DNA of 64,000 nucleotides, from NCBI RefSeq assembly GCF_030814015.1, contig NZ_JAUSUL010000004.1:124001-188000 (forward strand). The letters run 5' to 3'. Below, piece after piece: positions 16,744 through 25,900 of the stretch. A program made the position numbers and the translations under genes. The DNA is from Amorphus orientalis. Its GTDB lineage: Bacteria; Pseudomonadota; Alphaproteobacteria; Rhizobiales; Amorphaceae. The notes beneath the pieces were generated by a model. That model was not told where the DNA came from, did no database searches, and saw only the letters and a list, made by a program, of their open reading frames with translations. Within the stretch, counting starts at the first letter, position 1. Every line of letters starts with the position of its first letter.

Positions 16744-17472
16744 CTAGAGCCACTCGACCTTGCCGGTGGAGAGTTCGTAGACGCCGCCGACGACCATCAC
16801 CTTGCCGCTGGCAACCGCCTCCGACACGATCGGGCTCTCGCTTTTCAGCTGTTCGACGTTGTAGCGAACGTTCTCGATGGTCGCCGCCTTCATCGGGTCC
16901 GCCGGCTTCTCCGCCAGCGCCCGCTCGACGCCCGGCTTCAGATGGTTGATCAGAGCGGGCAGGCTCCCGGGCAGTTCGGTCCCGTTCTCGATCACGTCGA
17001 TGGTCGCAGAGATCGCACCGCAGCTCGAATGTCCGAGCACCAGCAGAAGCGGGATTCCAAGCACCGCCACGCCGAACTCGATGCTGGCGAGACCGTTCGT
17101 GTCCACGGCATTGCCTGCGTCGCGGACCACGAAGAGTTCACCCGGCCCCTGATCGAAGGCGAGTTCCGGAGCCACCCGGGAATCGGCGCACGACAGGATG
17201 CCCGCGAACGGGTGCTGGGACTGGGCACGGGCCGCCCGGCCGGCGGAGAAATCCCGCTCGTTCAGATTGTTCGCCGCATAACGGACGTTGCCGTCCTTGA
17301 GACGCTGCAGCGCCTCATCCGGGCTGATGTCGTTCGGCGCGGCGGGCGTATCCCCGCCCGACTGGGCATAGGCCGGTGCGATGAGCCCCGACATGAGGGC
17401 AGCCGATGCAACGCCGGCGCCAACTCCAAGAAGGTTTCTACGCGAAAAGACGAAACGGTGTTCCTCACACAT
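16744..17472 (-). CDS. Tat-exported beta-class carbonic anhydrase
   Basis: The 242-residue protein begins with a twin-arginine signal: SRRNLLGVGAG at residues 10-20, then a hydrophobic core ending near PAYAQ (37). The mature part has the beta-carbonic anhydrase zinc residues C95 with D97 and R99 (LSCADSRVAPE) and H148 with C151 (GHSSCGA). It should convert carbon dioxide and bicarbonate in the periplasm, unlike the more common cytoplasmic beta enzymes. Tat export implies folding and zinc loading before transport. The ATG at 17472 is chosen because it puts the RR motif at the usual distance; the open frame upstream adds 41 residues without family character. Confidence 0.9.
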   Translation of the reverse strand: MCEEHRFVFSRRNLLGVGAGVASAALMSGLIAPAYAQSGGDTPAAPNDISPDEALQRLKDGNVRYAANNLNERDFSAGRAARAQSQHPFAGILSCADSRVAPELAFDQGPGELFVVRDAGNAVDTNGLASIEFGVAVLGIPLLLVLGHSSCGAISATIDVIENGTELPGSLPALINHLKPGVERALAEKPADPMKAATIENVRYNVEQLKSESPIVSEAVASGKVMVVGGVYELSTGKVEWL

Positions 17473-17916
17473 TTTATTGCGTGCTCCCCTGACACGATAT
17501 TCGGTCGCCGAAGATAGCCCGAAAATCGGGAAAAACGTGCGAAATTTCCGGACCGAGCGGACGCCCCGCACCGATCGTGTCCCAGAGATGGTCAAGCCGT
17601 CTCGTCAGCCCCCCGATCGCAGGCCGCAGTTTTGGGCCAATTGCGGTGGCAGGCGATGCAAATTGGCGTGAACGCCCTTGCGGACGCCAGGAACCTGCCC
17701 CCTGGGCTCGCCCGTCCCTCACGCCCGGTCGCGCCGAACCGCGGTCATCGGGGAACCGGCCCGTAGCCCCCGCGTTGCCTCTCTGTCCAATCTGGAGCGT
17801 GCCCCGTTCAAACCGGACGTCCTGAAAGACAACGGAACGCTCACGTCACCACTTGAAACCATTTCCTTTTCGCTCGGATGGAACAGCCTGAGCGAAACGG
17901 CTCGAAGCGGGGAAGC
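17473..17916. other. 444-bp intergenic region
   Basis: This gap separates the divergent carbonic anhydrase and DUF1206 genes. I see no convincing ORF or RNA gene. The first 300 bases show only short GC-rich imperfect repeats. The right-hand part (17792-17907) is a copy of a dispersed repeat listed separately. Confidence 0.7.
17792..17907. repeat. dispersed intergenic repeat, copy 1
   Basis: This segment aligns along its whole length with 48665-48782. The copies share ends CTRGAGCRTG and GGCTC, interior CTGAA, and an exact 12-base block TCGCTCGGATGG (17870-17881 here, 48745-48756 there) at nearly the same offset (78 and 80 bases). The first and last bases form a short inverted repeat (GAGC and GCTC). 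Related elements are common in Rhizobiales intergenic regions; none encodes protein. This copy is more diverged and covers the ATG at 17878, arguing against that codon as the start of the DUF1206 gene. Confidence 0.6.
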
Positions 17917-18726
17917 ATGGGTGTCTCGACCGGACTGAATCGCGCCGCGCGGGGCGGCTACGCGGCACGCGGTGTCGTCTACGTCATCGTCGGTGCGCTG
18001 GCGGTTCTGGCCGCGATCGGCGCCGGTCAGGCGGAGAACACGCGGGGGGCCCTTCGCGAACTCTTGAACCAGCCTTTCGGAAGCGTGCTTCTGGTCGTGG
18101 TCGGGATCGGGCTGTTCGCCTTTGCGGGCTGGCGGTTCATCCAGGCGATCGGCGATCCGGACGGTGCCGGCACGGACGCAAAGGGCCTCCTGGTGCGGGT
18201 GGGCCACTTCGCCAGCGGGCTGATCCACGTCGGTCTGGCGGTTTTCGCCATCAGCGTCGTTTTCAGCCTCAGCGCCGGCTCCGGCGACGGAGGTGGGGGC
18301 GATCCGACCAGCGGCTGGCTTTCGTGGCTCTTCGGCCATGAATGGGGGCGCTATATCGCCCTGGCGCTCGCCTGCATTCCGATCGGGATCGGGGTCGCTC
18401 ACATCTACAAGGCCTACAAGGCCGGATTCGAGAAGTATCTGAGACCCGGCTACAACAAGGCGGGCGTGGTCAAGCCCGTCTGCAGGTTCGCCCTCGTCGC
18501 CCGTGGCGTCGTGTTCATCGTGATCGGCATCCTCGCTCTGTATGGCGGCGGCATCTACGAGGCCAGCGACGCGCCGGGCATGGAGGATGCGCTGGCGTGG
18601 ATCCAGGGCCTGCCCTTCGGCTGGCTGGCCCTGCTCGCGATCGGCCTCGGACTCATCGCCTTTGCCATCTATGCGTTCGTTGAGGCGATCTTCCGCCGGA
18701 TCGGCATCGAGAAGGCCGGGGTGTGA
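17917..18726 (+). CDS. DUF1206 domain-containing integral membrane protein
   Basis: The 269-residue protein contains about six membrane helices arranged as three repeated DUF1206 units, each opening with a pattern like AARGGYAARGVVYVIVG, VGHFASGLIHVGLAV and RFALVARGVVFIVIG. A glycine- and aspartate-rich loop (SGDGGGGDPTS) separates the second and third units. The function is unknown. The start at 17917 (MGVSTGLNRAARGG) is preferred, because the ATG 39 bp upstream lies inside a dispersed repeat also found near 48.7 kb; GGGGA precedes the chosen ATG. Confidence 0.85.
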   Translation: MGVSTGLNRAARGGYAARGVVYVIVGALAVLAAIGAGQAENTRGALRELLNQPFGSVLLVVVGIGLFAFAGWRFIQAIGDPDGAGTDAKGLLVRVGHFASGLIHVGLAVFAISVVFSLSAGSGDGGGGDPTSGWLSWLFGHEWGRYIALALACIPIGIGVAHIYKAYKAGFEKYLRPGYNKAGVVKPVCRFALVARGVVFIVIGILALYGGGIYEASDAPGMEDALAWIQGLPFGWLALLAIGLGLIAFAIYAFVEAIFRRIGIEKAGV

Positions 18727-18778
18727 CGATACCGGCGGCAACCCGGCTCCTGCTGGCCGGGCCGCCTCCCGCTCCCGC

Positions 18779-19558
18779 CTACTGCGCCGTGTAGCCGCCG
18801 TCGATGACCAGTTCGGCGCCGGTCATGAACTTGGATTCGTCGGACGCCAGATACAGCACACCGTAGGCGATGTCGTCGGGCTCGCCCACGTGACCGATCG
18901 GATGCTTCTCGTCGAGCGCCTTGCGGCCGAGTTCGACACTGCCGGCCTCGCGCAGATAGTTCTCCACCATCGGCGTCCAGATGTAGCCGGGATGGACCGA
19001 GTTCACCCGGATGCCGAGCCGGTTGATCGCACAATGGAGCGCGACGGACTTGGTGTAGATCCGAACGCCGCCCTTCGACGCGTTGTAGGCGCCGAGGTTC
19101 GGGTCGCCGACCAGTCCCTCGATGGAGGACAGGTTGATGATCGATCCCATCGTCTGCGGCTTGTGGGCCTTCATCGCGCGGATGGCATGCTTGGTGCCAA
19201 GGAAAACCCCGTCGAGATTGATCGACATCAGCCGCCGCCAGTCCTCGAGCGTCTGGTCTTCCGGTGCGCAGCCAACCCCGATCCCGGCATTGTTCACGAC
19301 CACGTCCAGCCGGCCGAACCGCTCGACCGCCCTGGCGACGACGCTCTCCCACTCGGGCTCGGAGGCCACGTCGTGGTGGAGAAAGATCGCCTCGCGCCCG
19401 GCGTCGGAAAGCTCCTTCGCCAGCGCTTCGCCCGGCCCGTCCTGAATGTCGGTGACGACCACTTTCGCGCCTTCCGACGACAGCATCCGGACCATCGCCT
19501 CGCCGAGCCCGACCGATCCTCCGGTCACCAGCGCCACCTTGTCCTGAACACGCCCCAT
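18779..19558 (-). CDS. short-chain dehydrogenase/reductase (SDR family oxidoreductase)
   Basis: The 259-residue protein is a classical SDR. It has the NAD(P)-binding TGGSVGLGE near residue 13, VVTDIQDG with an aspartate favouring NAD over NADP, NNAGIG, the catalytic serine in INLSSIEG, and the YNASK catalytic tyrosine and lysine. The C-terminus (FMTGAELVIDGGYTAQ) is also typical. The sequence resembles enzymes annotated as cyclohexanol or hydroxysteroid dehydrogenases, but the substrate cannot be assigned. AAAGGAG lies 8 bases before the ATG at 19558, supporting this start. It faces the DUF1206 gene tail to tail. Confidence 0.9.
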   Translation of the reverse strand: MGRVQDKVALVTGGSVGLGEAMVRMLSSEGAKVVVTDIQDGPGEALAKELSDAGREAIFLHHDVASEPEWESVVARAVERFGRLDVVVNNAGIGVGCAPEDQTLEDWRRLMSINLDGVFLGTKHAIRAMKAHKPQTMGSIINLSSIEGLVGDPNLGAYNASKGGVRIYTKSVALHCAINRLGIRVNSVHPGYIWTPMVENYLREAGSVELGRKALDEKHPIGHVGEPDDIAYGVLYLASDESKFMTGAELVIDGGYTAQ

Positions 19559-19729
19559 CGAACTGCTCCTTTTACTGAAATCTGGCGCGCAGATCCTGCG
19601 CGACCCGGATTGGACAAAGGCAGACAAGCCGGCCCCGAGCCTTGAAATGGATCAAGCCCGCCCTCGATTCGTCCCAGTCCGCCACTAGCAAACCCTCATG
19701 GACCCCAATCTGGATTGCGTGCCACCGAT

Positions 19730-20578
19730 ATGACAAGGCGACGTTCTGCTCTGCTCCCCTCGTGCGTCCGCGGCCGTGCGGCGGCGATCATCTCGCTGGT
19801 GCTGATGGGGCCCGCGCTCGCCCTTCCCGCCTCCGCCGCCACCTTCAAGAGCCGGTTCGACATCTCGATCGCCGGCTACGTGATCGGAGAGGCGGACGTC
19901 ACGGCGGAGGTCTCCGACACGGCCTATTCCCTGTCGGGCGAAGCCAGGGCCAAGGGCTTCAGCCGGATCGTCACCGACGCTCGCGGCACGGCGGAAGCGG
20001 ACGGTCGCATCGCGGACACCCGCGTGGTCCCTGCCTCCTACGGCTATCGCTACCAGGAAGGCGACGACGACGAGCGCCTGTCCATGACCATTCGCGGCGG
20101 CGCGGTGTCCGGCCTGACCGTCGTGCCTGAACCGGAGGACAAGGAGCCCGAACCCGACCGGATCGTGCTGGAGCCGAAGCACAAGCGCGACATCATCGAT
20201 CCCGTCTCGGCCCTCGTCTGGCAGGCGAAGGCGCCTGTGGACGGCTCGGTATGCAATCGCACGGTCCCCATCTTCGACGGCGAGCAGCGCTACGACATTG
20301 CGCTGTCCTACAAGCGCCGCGACCGCTTCGATGGCGGCGACGAGGCCTACCAGGGCCCGGTGATCGTCTGCCGGATCGACTATCGGCCGATCGCCGGCCA
20401 CCGGACCGGAAAGCGGGAGATCCAGGAATTGAAGAAGACCACCGGCATGGAGGTCTGGCTCGCCCCGCTTCCGGGTCCGGAGGGCCGCACGGTGTTCCTT
20501 GTTCCGGTACGCACCATCATCCCGACCCGCTTCGGCACCCTCGAGGTGGCCATGGACCGGCTGTCCATCGATCCGTAG
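19730..20578 (+). CDS. DUF3108 family exported protein
   Basis: The 282-residue protein has a signal peptide or anchor (positively charged start, then AAAIISLVLMGPALALPASA, ending near residue 37). The mature part begins FKSRFDISIAGYVIGEADVT, the DUF3108 pattern, and continues as a beta-rich domain with a conserved IIDPVSALVW segment and VVPVR-like strands near the end. Two cysteines (VCNRTVPIFDG and VIVCRIDYRPIAGH) could form a disulfide in the periplasm. The function is unknown. The ATG at 19730 is preferred over a TTG at 19715. Confidence 0.82.
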   Translation: MTRRRSALLPSCVRGRAAAIISLVLMGPALALPASAATFKSRFDISIAGYVIGEADVTAEVSDTAYSLSGEARAKGFSRIVTDARGTAEADGRIADTRVVPASYGYRYQEGDDDERLSMTIRGGAVSGLTVVPEPEDKEPEPDRIVLEPKHKRDIIDPVSALVWQAKAPVDGSVCNRTVPIFDGEQRYDIALSYKRRDRFDGGDEAYQGPVIVCRIDYRPIAGHRTGKREIQELKKTTGMEVWLAPLPGPEGRTVFLVPVRTIIPTRFGTLEVAMDRLSIDP

Positions 20579-20644
20579 GGCCGGCAAGCCGGGCAGGTCG
20601 TCCTTACCGAAACAGAGCATTCCAGACGGGACATGCGCCAGCGC

Positions 20645-21409
20645 TCAGGCGATCCCGAGCCCGCGCATCGCCAGCACGAGGCCGACCGCCGCGAGCACCA
20701 CGTTGATCAGCCGCCTGAGCGCGATCACCGACATGCGGTCCCGCACCCTGAGGCCGATCCTCTGGCCGAAGAAGCTCGGAACGCAACACAGGATCCCGAC
20801 CACCAGCTCGGCCGGCCCGAAATGGCCGAGCAGCGTGAGCCCACCCCCCAGCATCGACATGGTGATGAAGAACATGATCGAAGTGACGAGCGCGAACAGG
20901 GCCCGGTCCAGCCGGTAGGCGATCAGGACCGGCAGGGACGGGAACCCGACGAACGAGGTCGTGCCGGCACACACTCCGGAGACGAGCCCGGTCACGGCGA
21001 GCACCCCGCGATGCGGCGGCGGCGTCAGCGGCGGCGACACTCCGAGAAGCTGCGTCAGGGCGAACACCACCAACAGGCAGCCGATCGCGGCGCGCAGGGC
21101 GTCCTGGTTCAGGAGCGCGAAGATGCTGAGACCGATCACTACCCCGACGACGAGCGCGAGATAGAAGATCGCGTAGGGCTTGAGCTGCGAGACGGCCCGC
21201 CAGCTGCCCCAGGCCTGGACGGCGTTCGACAGGAAGGCCGGCACGATGGCGATTGCGATGGCGGCGGGAACCGGGATGAACAGGACGCCGAGCGAAATCG
21301 TCACCATCGGCTGTCCGAAGGAAGCCGCTCCCTTCACGAAGCCGCCGGCCAGATACAGCAGCAGCAGAACGGCGATGACGAAGAGCGTATAGGGGGTGTC
21401 GGCGAACAT
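20645..21409 (-). CDS. TauE/SafE family sulfite/sulfonate exporter-like permease
   Basis: The 254-residue protein has about eight membrane helices in two related halves, the TauE/SafE layout. The first half begins LAGGFVKGAASFGQPMVT and the second TGLVSGVCAGTTSFVGFP, the paired glycine-rich motifs of this family. Members export sulfite, sulfoacetate or other organosulfur anions. No sulfur metabolism gene is near, so the substrate is open. It is divergent from pheT, with 277 bp between the two start codons. Confidence 0.88.
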   Translation of the reverse strand: MFADTPYTLFVIAVLLLLYLAGGFVKGAASFGQPMVTISLGVLFIPVPAAIAIAIVPAFLSNAVQAWGSWRAVSQLKPYAIFYLALVVGVVIGLSIFALLNQDALRAAIGCLLVVFALTQLLGVSPPLTPPPHRGVLAVTGLVSGVCAGTTSFVGFPSLPVLIAYRLDRALFALVTSIMFFITMSMLGGGLTLLGHFGPAELVVGILCCVPSFFGQRIGLRVRDRMSVIALRRLINVVLAAVGLVLAMRGLGIA

Positions 21410-21686
21410 CGGGTTCCTGCGGGCAAGCGGACCGTCCGGGCGATCGCCTGCCGGTGGCCATCCGTGTTGTCGCCTGCCGTCCGCACCGGATCAATGCCGT
21501 GCGCTCATCGCTGCAATGCGCCAGCCGCAGACCAGAGCGCCGACGGGCGGGTGCAGCAGACCCGGCCGGGCCCTCGCACGGCTTTCGTACCGTCCGGCCC
21601 GGATCGCCGGGTGACAGGCAAAACAAAAATGCTCTAGATCAGGCCGACGATTTCGGTTCCCGTTCAAAGGCCCAAGTGTCGCGCCC

Positions 21687-24101
21687 ATGAAGTTCACCCT
21701 GTCCTGGCTCAAGGATCACCTTGAGACCGATGCCTCGCTCGACGACATCGCAACGACGTTGACCATGATCGGCCTGGAGGTCGAGGAGGTCACCGACGCG
21801 AGCCGGGCCCTGGCGCCGTTCGTGATCGCGAAGGTGATCTCCGCGGAGCAGCACCCGAACGCGGACCGGCTCCGGGTCTGCATGGTCGACACCGGCGCCG
21901 GCGACCCGGTGCAGGTCGTCTGCGGCGCGCCCAACGCCCGCGCCGGCATGACCGGCGTGTTCGCGGCACCCGGCACCCACGTGCCGGGCACCGGTGTGGA
22001 CCTGAAGGTCGGCGAGATCCGCGGCGTGGAAAGCCGGGGCATGCTCCTGTCGGAACGCGAGCTCGGCCTGTCGGACGAGCATTCCGGCATCATCGACCTG
22101 CCGGACGACGCGCCGAAGGGAACGCCCTACGCCGCCTGGCTCGGCCTCGACGATCCGGTGATCGAGATCGCGATCACGCCGAACCGCGCCGACTGTCTGG
22201 GCGTGTCGGGCGTGGCCCGGGATCTCGCGGCCGCCGGTCTCGGCCGGCTCAAGGACGCGCCGGTGGCACCGGTCGCCGGCAACGGACCGTGCCCGGTTTC
22301 GGTGACGCTGTCCTTCCCCGAAGGCAATCCGATCTGCCCGGCGTTCGCGCTGCGCAAGGTCTCCGGCGTGAAGAACGGCCCGTCGCCGGAATGGCTCAAG
22401 CGTCGGCTGATGGCCATCGGCCTGCGCCCGATCAATGCGCTGGTCGACATCACCAACCTTCTGACCTTCGATCGCAACCGGCCGCTGCACGTCTTCGACG
22501 CCGCCAAGGTGAAGGGCGACCTCACGGTCCGCCGCGCGAAGCAGGGCGAAAGCCTGCTCGCCCTCGACGGCCGCACCTACACCCTCGACGACACCATGTG
22601 CGTGATCGCCGACGAGGCGGGCGTGGAATCGCTGGCCGGCATCATGGGCGGCGAGGAAACCGGCTGCTCGGAGGAGACGACCGACGTCCTGATCGAATCG
22701 GCGCTGTGGGATCCGCTGGCGATCGCCCGCACCGGCCGCAGCCTGAACATCGTCTCCGATGCCCGCTTCCGCTTCGAGCGCGGCATCGACCCGGCCTTCA
22801 CCCTGCCCGGACTGGAGCTGGCGACGGCGCTGGTGCTGGAGCTGTGCGGCGGCACCGCGTCCGAGGTGGTGCTCGCCGGCGAGATCCCGGCGGACCGGCG
22901 GACCATCGCCTTCCCCGTGGCGGAGGTCGCGCGGCTCTCCGGCATCACGGTGCCGGACGCACGGATCGTCGAGATCCTGACGGCGCTCGGCTTCGAGGTG
23001 GCCGGTTCCGGCGACACCCTCGACGTGACGGTGCCGAGCTGGCGCGCCGATGTGGAAGGCAAGGCGGACCTGGTGGAGGAAGTTGTCCGGATCGTCGGTC
23101 TCGACGCCATCCCGGCGGAACCGATGCCGCGCCTGTCGTCGGTCGCCCACAAGGTGCTGACGCCGATGCAGGTGCGTACCCGGCTGGCAAGGCGGACGCT
23201 GGCCGCGCGGGGATTCGTCGAGGCGATCACCTGGTCGTTCCTCTCCGCGCCGGAGGCCGAGGCCTTTGGCGGCGGACAGGCGGAGCTGAAGCTCGCCAAT
23301 CCGATCGCAAGCGACCTGTCCGACATGCGGCCGAGCCAGGTGCCCGGGCTGGTCCGGTCCCTGCAAAAGAACGCCGACCGCGGCATGACAGACCAGCCGC
23401 TGTTCGAGGTCGGGCAGGTCTTTCTCGGTGACAGGCCGGAGGATCAGAAGACCGCCGCGACAGGTGTCCGGCGCGGCACGGCGAAGCCGGGCGGAGCCGG
23501 CCGGCACTGGTCCGGCAACGCCGGGTCCGTCGACGTCTTTGATGCCAAGGCCGACGCCCTCGCCGTGCTGTCGGCGGCAGGCGCACCCGCCGAGCGGGTT
23601 CAGGTGACCCGCGACGCCCCGGCCTGGCTGCATCCCGGCCGGTCCGGCACGCTGCGCCTCGGCCCGATCGTGCTCGGCCACTTCGGCGAGCTTCACCCGA
23701 AGGCGCTGGAGGTCGTCGATGCGGACGGCCCGGTCGTCGCCTTCGAGCTGCACCTGGACGCGATCCCTGCGGCGAAATCCAAGCCCACCAAGGCGAAGCC
23801 GGCGCTCTCGGTCAGCGACCAGATGCCTGTCCGGCGCGATTTCGCCTTCGTGGTGGAGGACGCCGTGGAGGCGGTCGACATCCTGCGGTCCGCCCGGGGC
23901 GCGGAGAAGACGCTGATCTCCGACGTCGACGTGTTCGACGTCTATCGCGGCAAGGGGATCGAGGACGGCAAGAAGTCGGTGGCCATCGAGGTGACACTTC
24001 AGCCGCGTGACCGCACCCTGACCGACGAGGAGATCGACGCGGTCGCCGAGAAGGTCGTGGCGGCGGTCTCGAAGGCCACGGGCGGCGTCCTGCGGGGATA
24101 A
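21687..24101 (+). CDS. pheT: phenylalanine--tRNA ligase beta subunit
   Basis: The 804-residue protein is full length for the bacterial PheT. In order it shows the N-terminal segment [15 protein letters not shown], a tRNA-binding EMAP-II-like domain (about 40-150, [12 protein letters not shown]), the B3/B4 editing domain (about 205-375, with [13 protein letters not shown] and [11 protein letters not shown]), B5, the catalytic-like core and a C-terminal ferredoxin-fold anticodon-binding domain ([29 protein letters not shown]). It forms an alpha2-beta2 enzyme with PheS. Unusually, pheS is not directly upstream; the neighbour is the divergent TauE gene. Confidence 0.96.
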   Translation: MKFTLSWLKDHLETDASLDDIATTLTMIGLEVEEVTDASRALAPFVIAKVISAEQHPNADRLRVCMVDTGAGDPVQVVCGAPNARAGMTGVFAAPGTHVPGTGVDLKVGEIRGVESRGMLLSERELGLSDEHSGIIDLPDDAPKGTPYAAWLGLDDPVIEIAITPNRADCLGVSGVARDLAAAGLGRLKDAPVAPVAGNGPCPVSVTLSFPEGNPICPAFALRKVSGVKNGPSPEWLKRRLMAIGLRPINALVDITNLLTFDRNRPLHVFDAAKVKGDLTVRRAKQGESLLALDGRTYTLDDTMCVIADEAGVESLAGIMGGEETGCSEETTDVLIESALWDPLAIARTGRSLNIVSDARFRFERGIDPAFTLPGLELATALVLELCGGTASEVVLAGEIPADRRTIAFPVAEVARLSGITVPDARIVEILTALGFEVAGSGDTLDVTVPSWRADVEGKADLVEEVVRIVGLDAIPAEPMPRLSSVAHKVLTPMQVRTRLARRTLAARGFVEAITWSFLSAPEAEAFGGGQAELKLANPIASDLSDMRPSQVPGLVRSLQKNADRGMTDQPLFEVGQVFLGDRPEDQKTAATGVRRGTAKPGGAGRHWSGNAGSVDVFDAKADALAVLSAAGAPAERVQVTRDAPAWLHPGRSGTLRLGPIVLGHFGELHPKALEVVDADGPVVAFELHLDAIPAAKSKPTKAKPALSVSDQMPVRRDFAFVVEDAVEAVDILRSARGAEKTLISDVDVFDVYRGKGIEDGKKSVAIEVTLQPRDRTLTDEEIDAVAEKVVAAVSKATGGVLRG

Positions 24102-24212
24102 GACGCCCGTCCCGACCTTGCGGCAAACGGGTGCGACCGCTATGTGACGGCAGGCGCGCCCGCCATGTCGGCGGGTGGCGTGCACCCGTTCACATCCGGC
24201 TGGGGAGCCTCA

Positions 24213-24503
24213 ATGCTCTCGCTTATTCAGGTCCTTCTGCTCGCGATCAAGATCTACACGTGGATCATCATCGCTTCGGCCATCTTCTCGTGGCTGTATG
24301 CCTTCAATGTCGTCAATCCGCGCAACCAGTTCATTTCCATGATCGGCAACGCGCTCTACAGCCTGACCGAGCCAGCGCTGAGACCGATCCGGAGCATCCT
24401 GCCGGACCTGGGCGGGATCGACATCTCTCCGATCGTCCTGCTTCTGATCCTGTTCTTCGTGCAGCAGCTGATCGTGAACAACCTGGCGCCGCTCGCGCTC
24501 TAG
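24213..24503 (+). CDS. YggT family membrane protein
   Basis: The 96-residue protein is a single YggT domain with two hydrophobic helices ([22 protein letters not shown] and [15 protein letters not shown]) flanking the conserved [10 protein letters not shown] and [14 protein letters not shown]. YggT proteins are linked to osmotic tolerance or to cell shape and division in other bacteria; no activity is established. GGGGAG lies 7 bases before the ATG at 24213, supporting this start. The DUF167 gene follows after 3 bp, so the two are co-translated, as in many proteobacteria. Confidence 0.9.
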   Translation: MLSLIQVLLLAIKIYTWIIIASAIFSWLYAFNVVNPRNQFISMIGNALYSLTEPALRPIRSILPDLGGIDISPIVLLLILFFVQQLIVNNLAPLAL

Positions 24504-24506
24504 GTC

Positions 24507-24827
24507 ATGGATCATCCGGCCGTGGCAGCACGCGACGGCGGCGGTCTCGCCGTGCGCGTGCGGCTGACCCCGAAGTCCGGGCGCGACGGCGTGGACGGGC
24601 TGAAGACGCTGTCCGACGGCAGCGTGGTGATCGCGGCCCGGGTCCGGGCCGTTCCGGACAAGAACGCGGCCAACCGGGCTCTGGAAGCGGTACTCGCGAA
24701 GCATTTCGCTTTGCCCAAATCGGCCGTCGGGATCAGCTCGGGCCATACCGCCCGCCTGAAGACCGTCCGGCTGGACGGCGATCCCGCGACCCTCGAGGCC
24801 GCCCTGGCTGACCTGCCGAAGCTGTAG
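24507..24827 (+). CDS. DUF167 (YggU) family protein
   Basis: The 106-residue protein has the DUF167 fold signature: LAVRVRLTPKSGRDGV near the start, VIAARVRAVPDKNAANRALEAVLAK, and VGISSGHTARLKTVRLDG. E. coli YggU is a small alpha/beta protein of unknown function. The gene begins 3 bp after the YggT stop codon, a pairing seen widely. Confidence 0.92.
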   Translation: MDHPAVAARDGGGLAVRVRLTPKSGRDGVDGLKTLSDGSVVIAARVRAVPDKNAANRALEAVLAKHFALPKSAVGISSGHTARLKTVRLDGDPATLEAALADLPKL

Positions 24828-24946
24828 CCGTCCAGCAGACCGGCTGATGGCCGCCATCGGAAGCGCAAATGTCGCCTCCGGCGATTTCACCGGCCGTCGG
24901 CTTGATTTAGGAAGGGCGCGTCCCTTCCGCCTGAACGGAGTCTCCC

Positions 24947-25846
24947 ATGACCGCCACGATCATCGACGGCAAGAGCCGCGCCGCCGCTCTCGACGAAAAG
25001 GTAGCCGCAGCCGTTGCCGGCCTGAAGTCCGCGCACGGCATGGTCCCGGGCCTGGCCGTGGTGCTCGTGGGCGACGATCCGGCAAGCGACATCTACGTCT
25101 CCAACAAGGTGAAGCGGACCGAGGCGGCGGGAATGCGCTCCATCGAGCACCGGCTTCCGGGCGACACCGCCGAAGACGACCTGATCGCTCTCGTGGAAGC
25201 GCTGAATGCGGATCCGGAGGTCGACGGGATCCTCGTCCAGATGCCGCTGCCCAAGCACATCGATTCCGACCGGGTGGTGATGACAATCGATCCCGCCAAG
25301 GACGTGGACGGCCTTCATCCGATGAACGCCGGACTTCTGGTCCTGGGCCGCTCGGCGCTGGTGGCCTGCACCCCGCAGGGCTGCGTCGATCTCGCGAAGC
25401 AGGCGCGCGGCGGCGATCTCACCGGCCTCGATGCGGTGGTGATCGGCCGGTCCATCCTGGTGGGCAAGCCGGTCTCGCTCCTGCTGCAGAATGAGAACTG
25501 CACCGTCACGATGGCCCACTCCCGCACCAAGGATCTGGCCGGTCTGTGCAGCCGGGCCGACATCGTCGTGGCCGCCGTCGGCCGCCCGGGCTACGTGAAG
25601 GCGGACTGGCTGAAGGCCGGCGCCACGGTGATCGACGTCGGCATCAACCGCATCCCGGCACCGGAGCGCGGCGAAGGCAAGACGCGGATCGTCGGCGACG
25701 TGGACACGGAAGCCGCCAAACAGGTGGCCGGCGCGATCACGCCGGTGCCCGGCGGCGTCGGCCCGATGACCATCGGCTTCCTGCTGGTCAACACGGTGAT
25801 GGCCGCCTGCCGCCGCCGCGGCCTGCCCGAACCAACGATCGCGTGA
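24947..25846 (+). CDS. folD: bifunctional methylenetetrahydrofolate dehydrogenase/methenyltetrahydrofolate cyclohydrolase
   Basis: The 299-residue protein is a complete FolD. It has the catalytic lysine in [14 protein letters not shown], the signature [13 protein letters not shown], the dinucleotide-binding GRSILVGKP segment, and the C-terminal PGGVGPMT. It interconverts methylene-, methenyl- and formyl-tetrahydrofolate with NADP, supplying one-carbon units for purine, thymidylate and methionine synthesis. GAACGGAG lies just before the ATG. A perfect stem-loop separates it from the convergent egtD. Confidence 0.97.
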   Translation: MTATIIDGKSRAAALDEKVAAAVAGLKSAHGMVPGLAVVLVGDDPASDIYVSNKVKRTEAAGMRSIEHRLPGDTAEDDLIALVEALNADPEVDGILVQMPLPKHIDSDRVVMTIDPAKDVDGLHPMNAGLLVLGRSALVACTPQGCVDLAKQARGGDLTGLDAVVIGRSILVGKPVSLLLQNENCTVTMAHSRTKDLAGLCSRADIVVAAVGRPGYVKADWLKAGATVIDVGINRIPAPERGEGKTRIVGDVDTEAAKQVAGAITPVPGGVGPMTIGFLLVNTVMAACRRRGLPEPTIA

Positions 25847-25853
25847 CGCCAAA

Positions 25854-25875
25854 GGCGGAGCCGTGAGGCTCCGCC
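25854..25875. terminator. probable bidirectional terminator between folD and egtD
   Basis: GGCGGAGCC (25854-25862) pairs perfectly with GGCTCCGCC (25867-25875) across the loop GTGA. AAA precedes it, so a transcript from egtD (minus strand) would have a short U run after the stem. It lies 8 bp after the folD stop and 26 bp from the egtD stop. Confidence 0.6.
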
Positions 25876-25900
25876 ATCCGGCGCAATTTGCCCGGCCGCG

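Noticed and set aside
21639-24185. An 848-codon open frame opposite pheT
   Set aside because: Antisense shadow of pheT without any recognisable domain.
24828-24946. Folate-type riboswitch ahead of folD
   Set aside because: The 119-base gap has short GC-rich inverted repeats but no pattern I can match to a known tetrahydrofolate riboswitch.
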